DNA from: a bacterium HR10
GTDB taxonomy: Bacteria; Acidobacteriota; Blastocatellia; HR10
DNA: 57,551 bases
Reading direction: 5' to 3'
Assembly: GCA_002923315.1 (NCBI GenBank)
Contig: BEHM01000021.1
Span: 1 to 57,551 of the forward strand
The first letter of the stretch is position 1, and each line of letters begins with the position of its first letter. The notes under the pieces are model-generated. The model saw only the letters and a program-made list of their open reading frames with translations, ran no database searches and had not been told where the DNA came from. The position numbers and the translations under genes are program-made. Positions 17,701 through 26,306 of the stretch are shown piece by piece.

Positions 17701-18112
17701 CGTTCCGATCACCATCTACGCGCCGGATCGGAGCAATACGGGGCCGGGGCATACCTCGCGCGCCGATTGTGTGGGGGACCCCTTCCCCTCGGGCTTCAGG
17801 CCGACGCTGGCGCGCTATTTCGATACGACGGCGTTCCGCATCCCGGCGCCCTTCACCTTCGGCAACTGCGGGCCGAACACGATCAGCTCGTGGGCGTTTC
17901 ACAACTGGGATCTGTCCGTGTTCAAGAGATTCCGGCTCACGGAGGAGCGGTACCTGGAGTTTCGCGTCGAGTTCTTCAACGTGTGGAATACGCCGCAGTT
18001 CGCCGCGCCGGACTCAAACGTCGCGAGCGGCACGTTCGGGCGTACGACGAGCCTGCGCAATCCCGAACGCCCGGCTCGCGAGATTCAACTCGGATTGAAG
18101 CTCTACTTCTGA
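14753..18112 (+). CDS. TonB-dependent receptor with carboxypeptidase-regulatory-like domain (Oar-like)
   Basis: Large outer-membrane receptor of 1119 residues. A signal peptide (about residues 1-28, ending GACAQ) is followed by a carboxypeptidase-regulatory-like beta-sandwich (TGTILGTVMDPTGAVIPNAEVTIT onward). A plug domain comes next, with the NGVDNNSFSTNAQERSPQV region, and then a long beta barrel ending in LYF, the usual C-terminal aromatic. This architecture is abundant in Acidobacteriota, where it imports large carbohydrates or peptides. GGAGGTGAG just upstream selects ATG 14753 over the GTG at 14738. It lies between iolD and the PIG-L deacetylase gene, so an inositol-linked glycan ligand is suggested but not shown. 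No TonB box was confidently identified. Confidence 0.88.
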   Translation: MRGSTWMRYGAILALTVMALLYSPHGACAQINTGTILGTVMDPTGAVIPNAEVTITHQELRTSVKVTTDATGSYIAPALQPGPYELRVTAPGFQTAIRSNIILHVQERLRVDVTLQPGMITEELVITETVPILQTQSADVGAVVEQRRIVDLPLDGRRYSDLILLAPGAVPTPSGGNPREAKINVNGNFSLQNYFALNGVDNNSFSTNAQERSPQVVQPPPDALREFRVQTRTYNAEFGWFQGAVINAEIRSGSNTVHGTAWWFHRNDNLDAADFFSNAAGRRPDGSRVIPKGEFLRNQAGFAIGGPIRRDRTFWFFDYQGLRSRRETTLTGTAPTAKMRQGDFSERPVLTAPPDFLSVIAPCVSPPNRLNLNAMRTDGRPCADPVGMKLAALYPLPNAPGISPFTFVSSINIPTNNDSFDARLDHRIGEKDLIFGVYDFFDERAMIERGPFPNPLATGGFSANSEVRGQVLSFTWDHTFSPNLLNDFRFGFNRIKSWSRPLAPKGSAAAEFGLKNAPNNEFVYGLPWIRVVGYSFLGTSGWRPQFQVSQVYQFLDNVSYIRGAHAYKFGVEYKRLVNNFLDVRAPHGELAFNTFWIGDSFANLLLGQAFFQQTTTPHVVHNYIDGFMWYAQDSWRVTPKLTLTYGVRYEYFTPFIERQDLTTNFDPSANGGRGGLITAAPNPFPPIQPAPKGRGLFSRTLVHPDRNNLAPRLGFAYAPNRRMVWRGGFGIFYQVMDRMGSESMLQLNPPQVIDASLSVPSNAPPLLLLRDGFLPAPPTVDVRRLQIRARSFHERSPYSQQVSFGPQLLLTNDLSVDISFVGNYNRKIRKLRNLNQGRIITPGVGPVVFPFPDFCLAPGSCAYIQWLGTDGTANYNSLQITVNKRYSHGLAFNVAYTLGKALGTVSEHLSPTFGNVNPQNLPQNVYDMRADYGRLPFDQRHRLVVNWVWELPFGPRQPYLNQGVLAKLLGDWQLNGIVSSTSGVPITIYAPDRSNTGPGHTSRADCVGDPFPSGFRPTLARYFDTTAFRIPAPFTFGNCGPNTISSWAFHNWDLSVFKRFRLTEERYLEFRVEFFNVWNTPQFAAPDSNVASGTFGRTTSLRNPERPAREIQLGLKLYF

Positions 18113-18130
18113 ACGGCCTTGTCGAGAGGG

Positions 18131-18169
18131 GCCGATCGGGTGCCTGTCGCCCCCGAGAGGGGGATCGGC
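18131..18169. terminator. GC-rich hairpin downstream of the receptor
   Basis: Outer arms GCCGATC (18131-18137) and GATCGGC (18163-18169) enclose an inner CCCCC-GAGA-GGGGG stem-loop. It follows the receptor stop by about 20 bases. The lack of a U-run makes termination uncertain. Confidence 0.4.
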
Positions 18170-18216
18170 GGTAGCCTGCCCTCGTGAGAGGACGAGCGGA
18201 AAGGGGACGAAGAACC

Positions 18217-20910
18217 ATGAGAGGACTGGCGGCGACGCTCATTATCTCTCTCGGCCTCGGTCACGTCGGCCGACCTCCTCGCGCTCCGGCACAGGTTCAG
18301 GAGATCGTCGAGAACCAGAACGCGGCGGCCGTGTGGCAGGCCCTATTGCGACTGCGCACGACGATCACGGTCTTGCACACGACCGCGCATCCGGATGATG
18401 AGAACGAAGCGCTGCTCACGTGGCTCAGTCGCGGACAGGGGGTTCGAACCGGCCTGCTGACGCTCACCCGTGGAGAAGGGGGAGCGAACCTGATCGGCCC
18501 CGAGCTGTTCGATGCCTTGGGCATCTTGCGCACGGAGGAGTTGCTGGCGGCCGGACGCTACTACGGTGTGGATCAATTCTTCACGCGCGTCGTGGATTTC
18601 GGCTTCTCGAAGCGGCTCGATGAGACGCTGGAGAAGTGGGGGCGCGAAACCGTCCTGCGTGACGTCGTGCGTGTGATCCGGATGTATCGCCCCGACATCA
18701 TCATCTCGCGATTTCGTGGCGATCCCTCCGATGGGCATGGAAACCATCAAGCGGCGGGCCTGATCACGCGCGAGGCGTTTCGCGCGGCCGCCGATCCCCA
18801 CCGCTTCCCGGAGCATTTCGCCGAAGGGCTGCGCCCCTGGCAGGCGAAGAAGCTCTATGTCGCGCCCTTTCGATTCGGCTCGGATGCGGAGCCGCCGACG
18901 CTGGAGATCGAGACAGGGACATACGATCCCCTGCTCGGTCGCTCCTATCGAGAACTCGGACGCGAAGGGCTGAGTCGCCAACGCTCGCAAGGGGCGGGTC
19001 AGGCGCGAGCACCCCGAGGGTCCTCGCGCGTCGCGCTGTGGCTTGTGGAAACGGTCCTGCCCAAGGTCGAGCGGGAGACGAGCCTCTTCGACGGCCTGGA
19101 TCCGAGCTGGCTCGGTCTGGCACAGCTCGCCGGACCTGCGCTCGACCTCCGACCCACGCTGACCGAAGTGCAGACGCTCGTGAATGAGGCGCTGGCGGCA
19201 TTCGATGCCCGACACCCGTGGACCATTGTGCCGCAGCTCGTCGCCGGTCTCCGCCTGACGCGCTCGCTGATCGAGCGCGTGCAGCACGCGCCCGTGGAAG
19301 AGGCCGCGAAGGACCATCTGCTCTTCCTCCTGCGCAACAAGGAGAGGGAATTCGTGGACGCGACGAACAAGGCGCTGGGCTTGGTCTGTGACGTCCTCGT
19401 GGATCCGAGCGAAGAGGGCGAAGGCTTCCCCGGCGATTCCCAACGAACGCGGCTGCGAGAGACGTTCTCGGTCGCCATTCCCGGGCAGCAGTTCACGGTG
19501 ACGGCGACGGTCACCAATCGGAGTCCCATCCGCGTGGAGCCCGTGGAGATCGCGCTGCGCGTCCCCGCGGGATGGCGCGTGCGCACGCTGCAGCAGGAGG
19601 GACATGCGCTGGAGCGAAACGACCACGTGCGCGCGCGGTTCGACGTGCGCGTCCCCGAGGATGCCGCCTACACGCGCCCATATTGGTCCCGCGCGTCGGA
19701 GTATCACGACACCGTCTACACGATCGAGCGGCCCGAGTTCTTGAATCTGCCGTGGTCACCGCCGGAGGTGATGGGCGTCTTCACGTATCGCTTGGAGGGC
19801 CTCACGCTCACCCTGACGCAGCCGGCGCAGACGGTCTTCGTGGATCGGCCCTGGGGCGAGCAGCGTCGGCTCCTGATGGTCGCGCCTCCGCTCAGCGTGA
19901 CCGTCTCCCCGCGTATCGGCATCATCCCGTTGGGAGCGACGCGGCTTCCGTACCCCCTGCGGGTCGAGGTGCGCAACAATGTCAAGGGCGTCGCGCAGGG
20001 GAGAGTTCGCTTGCGCGTCCCCGCGGGGTGGACGGTCTCCCCGTCAGAAGCGAGCTTTCGATTCACACACGAGGGGGAAGTTCAGACCTTCACGTTCCAC
20101 CTCTCACTGCCGCGCTTGAAGGCGGGCGAGAGCTATCGCGTGCAGGCCGTCGCCGAGTATAACGGGCGCGAATACGCAGAGGGGTATCAGGTGATCGCCT
20201 ATCGGGAGTTGGAACCTCGCCACCTCTACCGCCCGGCGACGATCGAGCTGCGCACGGTGGATGTGAAGGTCGCGCCGGGATTGACGGTCGGCTACATCAT
20301 GGGCGTTGGGGATCATGTCCCGGAGGCGTTGGAACAATTGGGCGTCACCGTGCGGCGGCTCGGTCCGACGGATCTGGCCGCAGGTGATCTGGATGCCTTC
20401 GACGCCATCGTGATCGGCATCCGCGCCTACGCCGTGAGGGATGATCTGAAGGCCTATAATCGGCGCTTGCTCGATTATGTCGAACGCGGGGGGATTCTCA
20501 TTGTGCAGTACCAAACGCAGGAATTCGATGCGGCTCCCTTCGGCCCGTATCCGTACGTGCTGGGCGCGCGCGCGGAGGAGGTCTCTGAGGAGGACGCGCC
20601 GGTGACGATCCTGGATCCCACACATCCGATCTTCATCTGGCCGAACCGGATCACCGCAGCGGACTTCGCGGGATGGGTCGAGGAGCGCGGCTCGAAGTTC
20701 ATGACCCAATGGGATGCGCGATACCAACCGCTGCTCATGTCGCACGATCGCGGGCAAGAGCCGCAACGCGGCGGATTGCTCGCTGCGCGCTACGGGCGCG
20801 GGACCTATATCTACGCCGCATACGCCTTCTACCGCCAACTCCCAGCCGGCGTGGCTGGCGCCTACCGGCTGTTCGCGAACATGATCAGCCTGCGTCGCGC
20901 GAGGAAGTGA
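18217..20910 (+). CDS. Secreted PIG-L/LmbE-family deacetylase with C-terminal amidotransferase-like domain
   Basis: The 897-residue product has a signal peptide, then a PIG-L/LmbE zinc deacetylase domain (about residues 45-260). The HPDDE motif (in TTAHPDDENEALLTWL) and a second His in DGHGNHQAAG supply the metal ligands. The middle (about 400-680) consists of beta-sandwich repeats resembling the NEW/CARDB type (TVTNRSPI, VRNNVKGVAQGRVRL). The last 200 residues resemble a class I amidotransferase/ThuA-like fold (FDAIVIGIRAYA, YVERGGILIVQYQ). PIG-L enzymes remove acetyl groups from GlcNAc-inositol or related sugars; MshB of mycothiol synthesis is a relative. AAAGGGGA precedes ATG 18217. The substrate here is unknown. 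Confidence 0.85.
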   Translation: MRGLAATLIISLGLGHVGRPPRAPAQVQEIVENQNAAAVWQALLRLRTTITVLHTTAHPDDENEALLTWLSRGQGVRTGLLTLTRGEGGANLIGPELFDALGILRTEELLAAGRYYGVDQFFTRVVDFGFSKRLDETLEKWGRETVLRDVVRVIRMYRPDIIISRFRGDPSDGHGNHQAAGLITREAFRAAADPHRFPEHFAEGLRPWQAKKLYVAPFRFGSDAEPPTLEIETGTYDPLLGRSYRELGREGLSRQRSQGAGQARAPRGSSRVALWLVETVLPKVERETSLFDGLDPSWLGLAQLAGPALDLRPTLTEVQTLVNEALAAFDARHPWTIVPQLVAGLRLTRSLIERVQHAPVEEAAKDHLLFLLRNKEREFVDATNKALGLVCDVLVDPSEEGEGFPGDSQRTRLRETFSVAIPGQQFTVTATVTNRSPIRVEPVEIALRVPAGWRVRTLQQEGHALERNDHVRARFDVRVPEDAAYTRPYWSRASEYHDTVYTIERPEFLNLPWSPPEVMGVFTYRLEGLTLTLTQPAQTVFVDRPWGEQRRLLMVAPPLSVTVSPRIGIIPLGATRLPYPLRVEVRNNVKGVAQGRVRLRVPAGWTVSPSEASFRFTHEGEVQTFTFHLSLPRLKAGESYRVQAVAEYNGREYAEGYQVIAYRELEPRHLYRPATIELRTVDVKVAPGLTVGYIMGVGDHVPEALEQLGVTVRRLGPTDLAAGDLDAFDAIVIGIRAYAVRDDLKAYNRRLLDYVERGGILIVQYQTQEFDAAPFGPYPYVLGARAEEVSEEDAPVTILDPTHPIFIWPNRITAADFAGWVEERGSKFMTQWDARYQPLLMSHDRGQEPQRGGLLAARYGRGTYIYAAYAFYRQLPAGVAGAYRLFANMISLRRARK

Positions 20911-20926
20911 GCGAAGGAGCCAACCT

Positions 20927-22312
20927 ATGGCACGAGCGGAGACGAGCGCTCACCCTGGCCTCATTCGCGGGATCGGCCTGCTGCAGGCGACCTCGACCAA
21001 TATGCTGAATATGATCGGGATCGGACCGTTCATCACGCTCCCGATCATGATCGCGACGATGGGGGGACCGCATGCTCTGATCGGATGGATCGTGGGAGCA
21101 CTCATCTCGCTCTGTGACGGCCTCGTGTGGGCGGAATTGGGAGCCGCGATGCCGGGCTCCGGAGGGCCGTACCTCTATCTGCAACAAGCATACGGCCCGA
21201 ATCGGTGGGGGCGGTTGATGAGCTTCCTCTACATCTGGCAGACGATCTTCATCGCCCCGCTCTCGATCGCTTCTGGAGCCGTCGGCTTCGCCCTCTACAC
21301 GAAATACTTCTGGCCTACGATGACGGCCTGGGAGACGAAACTGCTGGCCGCCGGCCTCTGCCTCTTCGTCACGGCATTGCTCTACCGGGACATTCGCTCA
21401 GTCGGACGCGTGTCGGTCGCGCTCTGGATCGTCGTGATGCTGACGGTGGGATGGGTCGTGATCTCCGGACTGCGACACTTCGAGTGGCGTCTCGTCCTCG
21501 ATCTCCCTCCCGAGGCCTTTCGCCTCTCCCGAGAATTCCTCATGGGCCTTGGAGGAGCCACGCTCATTGCCATGTACAGTTATGGGGGCTACTTCAACGT
21601 CTGCCTCTTCGGCGGTGAGGTGAAGGATCCGGGCTCCACGATCCCGCGCTCGATCATCCTGGCGATTCTCGCCGTCGCCGCGCTCTACATCACGATGAGT
21701 GTTACGATCCTGGGCGTCATCCCCTGGCGCGAAGCCATGCGGAGCAGCTCGATCGTCTCCGACTTCATCGCCCGCCTCTATGGTCCCTGGGCCGGATCGC
21801 TCGTCACGGGACTGATCCTCTGGGCATCGCTCGGCTCGATCTTCGCTATCCTTCTCGGATACTCGCGGGTCCCATATGCGGCGGCCGTCGAAGGCCGATT
21901 CTTCGCGCCCTTCGCCCGGCTGCATCCGACCAAGCGCTTCCCCGCCTTCTCGCTCGTGATGGTCGGACTCCTCTCGGCCGCGGCGTGCTGGTTCACGCTC
22001 GACGCGATCATCAAAGCGCTGCTGGTCATTCAAATCGTCATCCAGTACATCGCGCAGATCGCTGCCGTCGTGATGCTCCGACATTTTCGGCCGGACATCG
22101 CTCGTCCCTTTCGCATGTGGCTGTATCCTGTGCCCGTGCTCATCGCGTTCCTCGGGTGGATGTACATCCTCGTCTCCAGCGGTCTTCCCTTCATCCTCGC
22201 TGGGTTGGGGCTGCTGGTTCTGGGCACGGGTGCGTATCTCTGGCGCGCGTATCGAAAGCGGGAGTGGCCGTTCGCGTCGAAGCCCGCCGAGGAGGTCTCA
22301 CTTCATCCATGA
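20927..22312 (+). CDS. APC-superfamily permease
   Basis: Integral membrane protein of 461 residues with about twelve hydrophobic helices. The first helix region has the broken-helix motif NMIGIGPFITLP, typical of the amino acid-polyamine-organocation superfamily, followed by GWIVGALISLCDGLVWAELG in helix 2. A PGSGGPYLYLQQAYGP segment is a further family mark. Family members usually import amino acids or amines, and no specificity can be read from sequence. It follows the deacetylase by 16 bases and overlaps the PfkB gene by four (ATGA). In this context it may import a product of the extracellular deacetylase, such as an amino sugar or amino acid; that is a guess. Confidence 0.88.
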   Translation: MARAETSAHPGLIRGIGLLQATSTNMLNMIGIGPFITLPIMIATMGGPHALIGWIVGALISLCDGLVWAELGAAMPGSGGPYLYLQQAYGPNRWGRLMSFLYIWQTIFIAPLSIASGAVGFALYTKYFWPTMTAWETKLLAAGLCLFVTALLYRDIRSVGRVSVALWIVVMLTVGWVVISGLRHFEWRLVLDLPPEAFRLSREFLMGLGGATLIAMYSYGGYFNVCLFGGEVKDPGSTIPRSIILAILAVAALYITMSVTILGVIPWREAMRSSSIVSDFIARLYGPWAGSLVTGLILWASLGSIFAILLGYSRVPYAAAVEGRFFAPFARLHPTKRFPAFSLVMVGLLSAAACWFTLDAIIKALLVIQIVIQYIAQIAAVVMLRHFRPDIARPFRMWLYPVPVLIAFLGWMYILVSSGLPFILAGLGLLVLGTGAYLWRAYRKREWPFASKPAEEVSLHP

Positions 22313-23262
22313 ATGAGGCGAAGGCGTGGGACGTCATCACTGTCGGCGATGTCTTCGTGGACGTGATCCTGAGCGGTTTCTCGACGTGGCCGCAGCCGGG
22401 CGAAGAGGCCTTCGCCACGCACTTCGCGCGCGACGTGGGCGGCGGAGCGGTCATCACGGCATGCGGGCTGGCGCGACTCGGCATGCGCGTGAGCGTGCTC
22501 GCGGCGATCGGGCGTGAGGAGGAGGCGTGGGTGAAGAAGCGCCTGAAGACTCAGGGGGTGGATACGCGCCGACTCATCCGGCACGAGGGGGAGCCGACGG
22601 CAGTGACCGTGAGCGTCTCGCGCGAGAATGAGCGAGCCTTCTTCACCTATATGGGCGCGAACCGTGTGCTTCCGGCGGTGCTCGCGCACAAGCGGCGATG
22701 GAAGGCGCTGACCGCCGCTCGGCATGTTCACCTGGCGTGCGCGCCGGATCCGGCCATGTTGGTGGCCCTTGGGCGCTTCCTGCACGAGCACGGGACGCGG
22801 CTCTCCCTGGACGTAGGCTGGCATCCAGAATGGCTGCGTGATCCCGCGAGCCGCCGCGCGCTTGCGGCGCTCGATCTCTTCTTCCCGAACGAACGGGAGG
22901 CCACCGAGATGACGGGAGCGCGCGATCCGAAAGCGGCCCTCCGCGCGCTCGCTGATGCCGGCGTCCCGATCATCGCGCTCAAGCGGGGGGCGGTCGGAGC
23001 GATGCTGTCCTGGAACGGTGAGCTGTTCGTCGAAGCTCCTCCTCGCATCCATGCGGTGGACACGACAGGCGCGGGCGATTGCTTCGACGCTGGCTTCCTC
23101 TACGCCTGGCTGTCAGGTCAGCCGCCGGAGCGGTGCCTGAAGATCGCGACGATCTGCGGGGCGCTCTCGACGCGAGGTCTGGGTGGTATCGCGGCTTTCC
23201 CAACGCGGGAAGAGATCGAAGAGACGCTGCGGACGATGTCCTCGGAGGGCGCGCGACCATGA
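22309..23262 (+). CDS. PfkB-family carbohydrate kinase
   Basis: Cytoplasmic sugar kinase of 317 residues. The N terminus reads DVITVGDVFVDVILSGF, a ribokinase-like first strand, followed by VGGGAVITACGLARLGM, the first PfkB signature. The second signature is DTTGAGDCFDAGFLYAWL near residue 255 with the catalytic Asp. The start codon overlaps the permease stop and the stop overlaps the GH4 start (ATGA at both ends). It is therefore made together with a transporter and a glycosidase. It differs from IolC at 11701 and probably phosphorylates another sugar. Substrate not assignable. Confidence 0.87.
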   Translation: MNEAKAWDVITVGDVFVDVILSGFSTWPQPGEEAFATHFARDVGGGAVITACGLARLGMRVSVLAAIGREEEAWVKKRLKTQGVDTRRLIRHEGEPTAVTVSVSRENERAFFTYMGANRVLPAVLAHKRRWKALTAARHVHLACAPDPAMLVALGRFLHEHGTRLSLDVGWHPEWLRDPASRRALAALDLFFPNEREATEMTGARDPKAALRALADAGVPIIALKRGAVGAMLSWNGELFVEAPPRIHAVDTTGAGDCFDAGFLYAWLSGQPPERCLKIATICGALSTRGLGGIAAFPTREEIEETLRTMSSEGARP

Positions 23263-24671
23263 GGGGTCGAAAGCTCACGATCATCGGTGGGGGAGGAGTG
23301 CGCACGCCGCTGCTGCTGTATGGGCTTCTCGAACGGGAGACCTCACTCGGCCTGCGCGAAGTGGTCCTCTACGACATCGAGCAGGAGCGCGCCGAGCTGA
23401 TGGCGGCGCTCGGACGAGAGTTGATCCGACAGATGGGAGGGGCATTCACCCTGACGGTGACGACCGACCTCGAAGCGGCGGTGGCCGACGCCGCAGCGAT
23501 CATCACGAGCGTCCGCGTCGGTGGCCTCCGCGCCCGCGCGCGCGATGAACGCTTGGCCATCGAACACGGCGTGGTGGGACAGGAGACGACGGGCGTGGGG
23601 GGATGGGCCATGGCGTTGCGCACGATCCCCGTCATCCTCGAACACGCGCGCGTGATCGAGCGGGTGAACCCGGAGGCATGGGTCCTGGTGTTCACGAATC
23701 CGGCCGGCGTGATCACCCAAGCGCTCACCGCGCAGACGCGACTCCGCGTCCTGGGCATTTGCGATACTCCGAGTGAACTCTTCCACCGCATCGCGCGCGC
23801 GCTCGGCGAGCCGCCGGAGCAGGTCGTCTGCGATTACGTCGGGCTCAATCACCTCGGATGGGTGCGCGCCGTCTTCGTGCGCGGTCGGGATGAAATGCCG
23901 CGGCTGCTCCAGGATGAAGAAGCGCTCAGGCACTTGTATCCGGCCGATCTCTTCGATCCCGGACTCATTCGCGCGCTCGGACTCATCCCGACCGAGTACG
24001 TCTTCTTCTACTACGCGCACACGCGCGCGCTTGAGAATCAGAGGCGCGTGGGGGCGAGCCGCGGGGAGGAGCTGGAGCACTTGAACGAGCAGCTCTTTCG
24101 AGACCTCGCGCGAGAGATCAGCGCCGGTCGTTCGCGGGAGGCTCTGGCCATCTATCGCGCCTATCTGCGCCGACGTTCGGCGTCGTACCTGCGATTGGAG
24201 GGAAAGGCAGAATCCGCCCTCCGCGGGGAGATGCCCGAAGTGGGGGATCCCTTCACGGCCGCCACTGGGTATCATCGCGTCGCGCTGGAGGCCTTGACGG
24301 CCCTGTGGGGGACAGAGCCACGACGTCTCGTCCTGAACGTGCTCAATCGGGGGGCCATCGTCGACCTGGAACCGGATGATGTGGTCGAAGTCCCCTGCGT
24401 GGTCGCCCATCAGGATGTGCGACCGTTGGCCGTCGGGCGGTTGCCGGACGTCGTGCGCGGCCTCGTGCTCTCGGTGAAGACCTACGAGCGATTGGTCATC
24501 CGCGCGGCGGTGGAGCGCTCGGCGCGATGGGCGCAGCTGGCGCTTCTCGTTCACCCGTTGATCGGCGAATGGGACGTGGCGCAGCGGATCTTCGCCGCCT
24601 TCCACCACCGGGACCCCGACCACTGGGGACTCGCGCACGACGATCTCTCGCCGTGGAGGCGGCGGACCTGA
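23259..24671 (+). CDS. Glycoside hydrolase family 4, 6-phospho-beta-glucosidase-like
   Basis: NAD- and metal-dependent glycosidase of 470 residues. The Rossmann start IIGGGGVRTPLLLYGL matches GH4, as do VLVFTNPAGVITQAL and the metal-site segments ICDTPSEL (Cys) and YVGLNHLGW (His). The layout fits the 6-phospho-beta-glucosidase branch (CelF/LicH/BglT). Those enzymes normally act on substrates phosphorylated during PTS uptake, yet no PTS gene is present. The translationally coupled PfkB kinase directly upstream is therefore of interest. The start was chosen at the ATGA overlap with that kinase. An unphosphorylated glycoside substrate is an alternative. Confidence 0.85.
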   Translation: MRGRKLTIIGGGGVRTPLLLYGLLERETSLGLREVVLYDIEQERAELMAALGRELIRQMGGAFTLTVTTDLEAAVADAAAIITSVRVGGLRARARDERLAIEHGVVGQETTGVGGWAMALRTIPVILEHARVIERVNPEAWVLVFTNPAGVITQALTAQTRLRVLGICDTPSELFHRIARALGEPPEQVVCDYVGLNHLGWVRAVFVRGRDEMPRLLQDEEALRHLYPADLFDPGLIRALGLIPTEYVFFYYAHTRALENQRRVGASRGEELEHLNEQLFRDLAREISAGRSREALAIYRAYLRRRSASYLRLEGKAESALRGEMPEVGDPFTAATGYHRVALEALTALWGTEPRRLVLNVLNRGAIVDLEPDDVVEVPCVVAHQDVRPLAVGRLPDVVRGLVLSVKTYERLVIRAAVERSARWAQLALLVHPLIGEWDVAQRIFAAFHHRDPDHWGLAHDDLSPWRRRT

Positions 24672-24686
24672 GCAACGATCGCATTC

Positions 24687-24708
24687 CGCGCGATCCGAAG
24701 ATCGCGCG
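24687..24708. terminator. Hairpin between GH4 gene and mmsA
   Basis: Nine-base arms CGCGCGATC and GATCGCGCG enclose the loop CGAA, starting 16 bases after the GH4 stop. No U-run follows, so it may reduce rather than end transcription into mmsA. Confidence 0.4.
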
Positions 24709-24734
24709 CGGATGAGAGGTCGGGAGAAGAAGCC

Positions 24735-26198
24735 ATGCGACTCGCCAACTACATCAATGGACAGTGGGTTCCTGCGACGGCGAGCGAGGCGCTGCCGGTC
24801 ACGAATCCGGCGACGGCGGAAGTGCTCGCCGAAGTCCCTCTCTCCGGGGAGGCCGATGTCGCGCGAGCCGTCGAAGCGGCCGCTGCGGCGTTCCCCGAAT
24901 GGCGGCGCACGCCGGCCGAAGAGCGCGTCCAATATCTCTTCAAGCTGAAGATGCTCTTCGAGGCGCATCTGGATGAGCTGGCGCGCTGGATCACGATGGA
25001 GAACGGGAAGACACTCGCCGAGTCGCGGGGGGAAGTGCGCCGCGCCATCGAGAACATTGAAGTCGCCTGCGGCATCCCCACGCTCATGCAGGGATACAAT
25101 CTGGAGGATGTCGCGCGCGGCATTGATGAGCACATGATCCGTCAGCCCCTGGGCGTGGTCGCAGCCATCACGCCCTTCAACTTCCCGGTCATGGTGCCGT
25201 TCTGGTTCCTCCCCTATGCCATTGCGTGCGGGAACACGTTCGTCCTGAAGCCGTCGGAGAAAGTCCCCCTCTCGATCACGCGCGCGTTCGAGCTGCTCGA
25301 ACAGACGGGGCTGCCCCCGGGCGTGGTGAATCTCGTGCACGGGACGAAAGCGGCTGTGGATGCGCTCCTGGAGCACCCGGAGGTGCGCGCCATCAGCTTC
25401 GTCGGCTCGACTCCCGTGGCCAAATACATTTACGCTCGCGCAGCAGCTCATGGCAAGCGCGTACAGTGCCAGGGTGGAGCGAAGAACCACGTCGTCATCC
25501 TCCCCGATGCCGACCTGGAGATGGCGACGCCGGTCATCAGCGAGAGCGCCTTCGGGTGTGCCGGACAACGGTGTCTGGCCGTCTCGGTGGCGGTGACCGT
25601 CGGCGATGCGCATCGGACGTTTCGCGAGGCCATCGTCGAGACCGCGCGCTCGATTCGGGTCGGCTATGGACTGGACGAAGGCGTGCAGATGGGCCCGGTC
25701 ATCACGCGCGAGAGCAAAGCGCGCATCGAGGCGCTGATCGCTAAAGGCGTGAGCGAGGGCGCGACCCTCCTGCTCGACGGACGCGGGGTGAAGGTCCCCA
25801 ACTACGAGCAGGGGAATTTCATCGCACCGACGCTTCTGGAGAATGTCCCTCCGGGCAGCGAGGTCTGGCAGACGGAGATCTTCGGCCCCGTGCTGAGCCT
25901 CATCCACGCCGAGACGGTGGACGACGCCATCGCGATCCTCTCCCGCCACACCTACGGCAACATGGCCTCGATCTTCACCCGCAGTGGCGCGGCGGCGCGG
26001 AAATTCCGATACGAGGTGCCAGCCGGTAACATCGGCGTCAACGTGGGCGTGGCAGCGCCCATGGCGTTCTTCCCCTTCAGCGGGTGGAAGGAGAGCTTCT
26101 TCGGCGTCGTGCACGGCCAGGGCCGCGACGCGATTGAGTTCTACACGGAGAAGAAGGTCATCGTCGAACGATGGCCGAAGGAGTGGTCGCCCGTGTGA
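24735..26198 (+). CDS. mmsA: CoA-acylating methylmalonate-semialdehyde dehydrogenase (MmsA/IolA)
   Basis: Converts malonate semialdehyde, the last intermediate of inositol breakdown, to acetyl-CoA and CO2, and also acts in valine degradation. The 487-residue product begins [11 protein letters not shown]. It shows the oxyanion Asn in [18 protein letters not shown], a [14 protein letters not shown] segment, and the catalytic region [11 protein letters not shown] with the presumed nucleophile Cys280. The full-length NPFW/PFNFPVM signature separates it from ordinary aldehyde dehydrogenases. The setting near iolBCD and iolE supports the IolA role. It sits 63 bases after the GH4 gene, possibly in the same transcript. 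Confidence 0.93.
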   Translation: MRLANYINGQWVPATASEALPVTNPATAEVLAEVPLSGEADVARAVEAAAAAFPEWRRTPAEERVQYLFKLKMLFEAHLDELARWITMENGKTLAESRGEVRRAIENIEVACGIPTLMQGYNLEDVARGIDEHMIRQPLGVVAAITPFNFPVMVPFWFLPYAIACGNTFVLKPSEKVPLSITRAFELLEQTGLPPGVVNLVHGTKAAVDALLEHPEVRAISFVGSTPVAKYIYARAAAHGKRVQCQGGAKNHVVILPDADLEMATPVISESAFGCAGQRCLAVSVAVTVGDAHRTFREAIVETARSIRVGYGLDEGVQMGPVITRESKARIEALIAKGVSEGATLLLDGRGVKVPNYEQGNFIAPTLLENVPPGSEVWQTEIFGPVLSLIHAETVDDAIAILSRHTYGNMASIFTRSGAAARKFRYEVPAGNIGVNVGVAAPMAFFPFSGWKESFFGVVHGQGRDAIEFYTEKKVIVERWPKEWSPV

Positions 26199-26236
26199 AG
26201 AGCGCGCGATTTCATGAACATTTCAGGGCATTTTTA

Positions 26237-26255
26237 CCCCGCGTTAACGTCGGGG
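26237..26255. promoter_or_regulatory. Palindromic element upstream of second receptor
   Basis: An 8-bp perfect palindrome CGTTAACG (26242-26249) is flanked by CCCCG on the left and, after one extra base, CGGGG on the right. It lies in the 108-base gap between mmsA and the receptor gene, about 50 bases before the ATG. It could be a repressor operator; a matching promoter is not obvious. Confidence 0.4.
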
Positions 26256-26306
26256 TGATATGCTGCGGTGTTGAGGCGATCAATTCCAACATCAGGAGGA
26301 GGGCCT

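Noticed and set aside
23343-26114. 923-residue antisense frame opposite GH4 and mmsA
   Set aside because: Low-complexity Arg/Asp/His-rich translation with no domains; the opposite strand encodes two well-supported enzymes.
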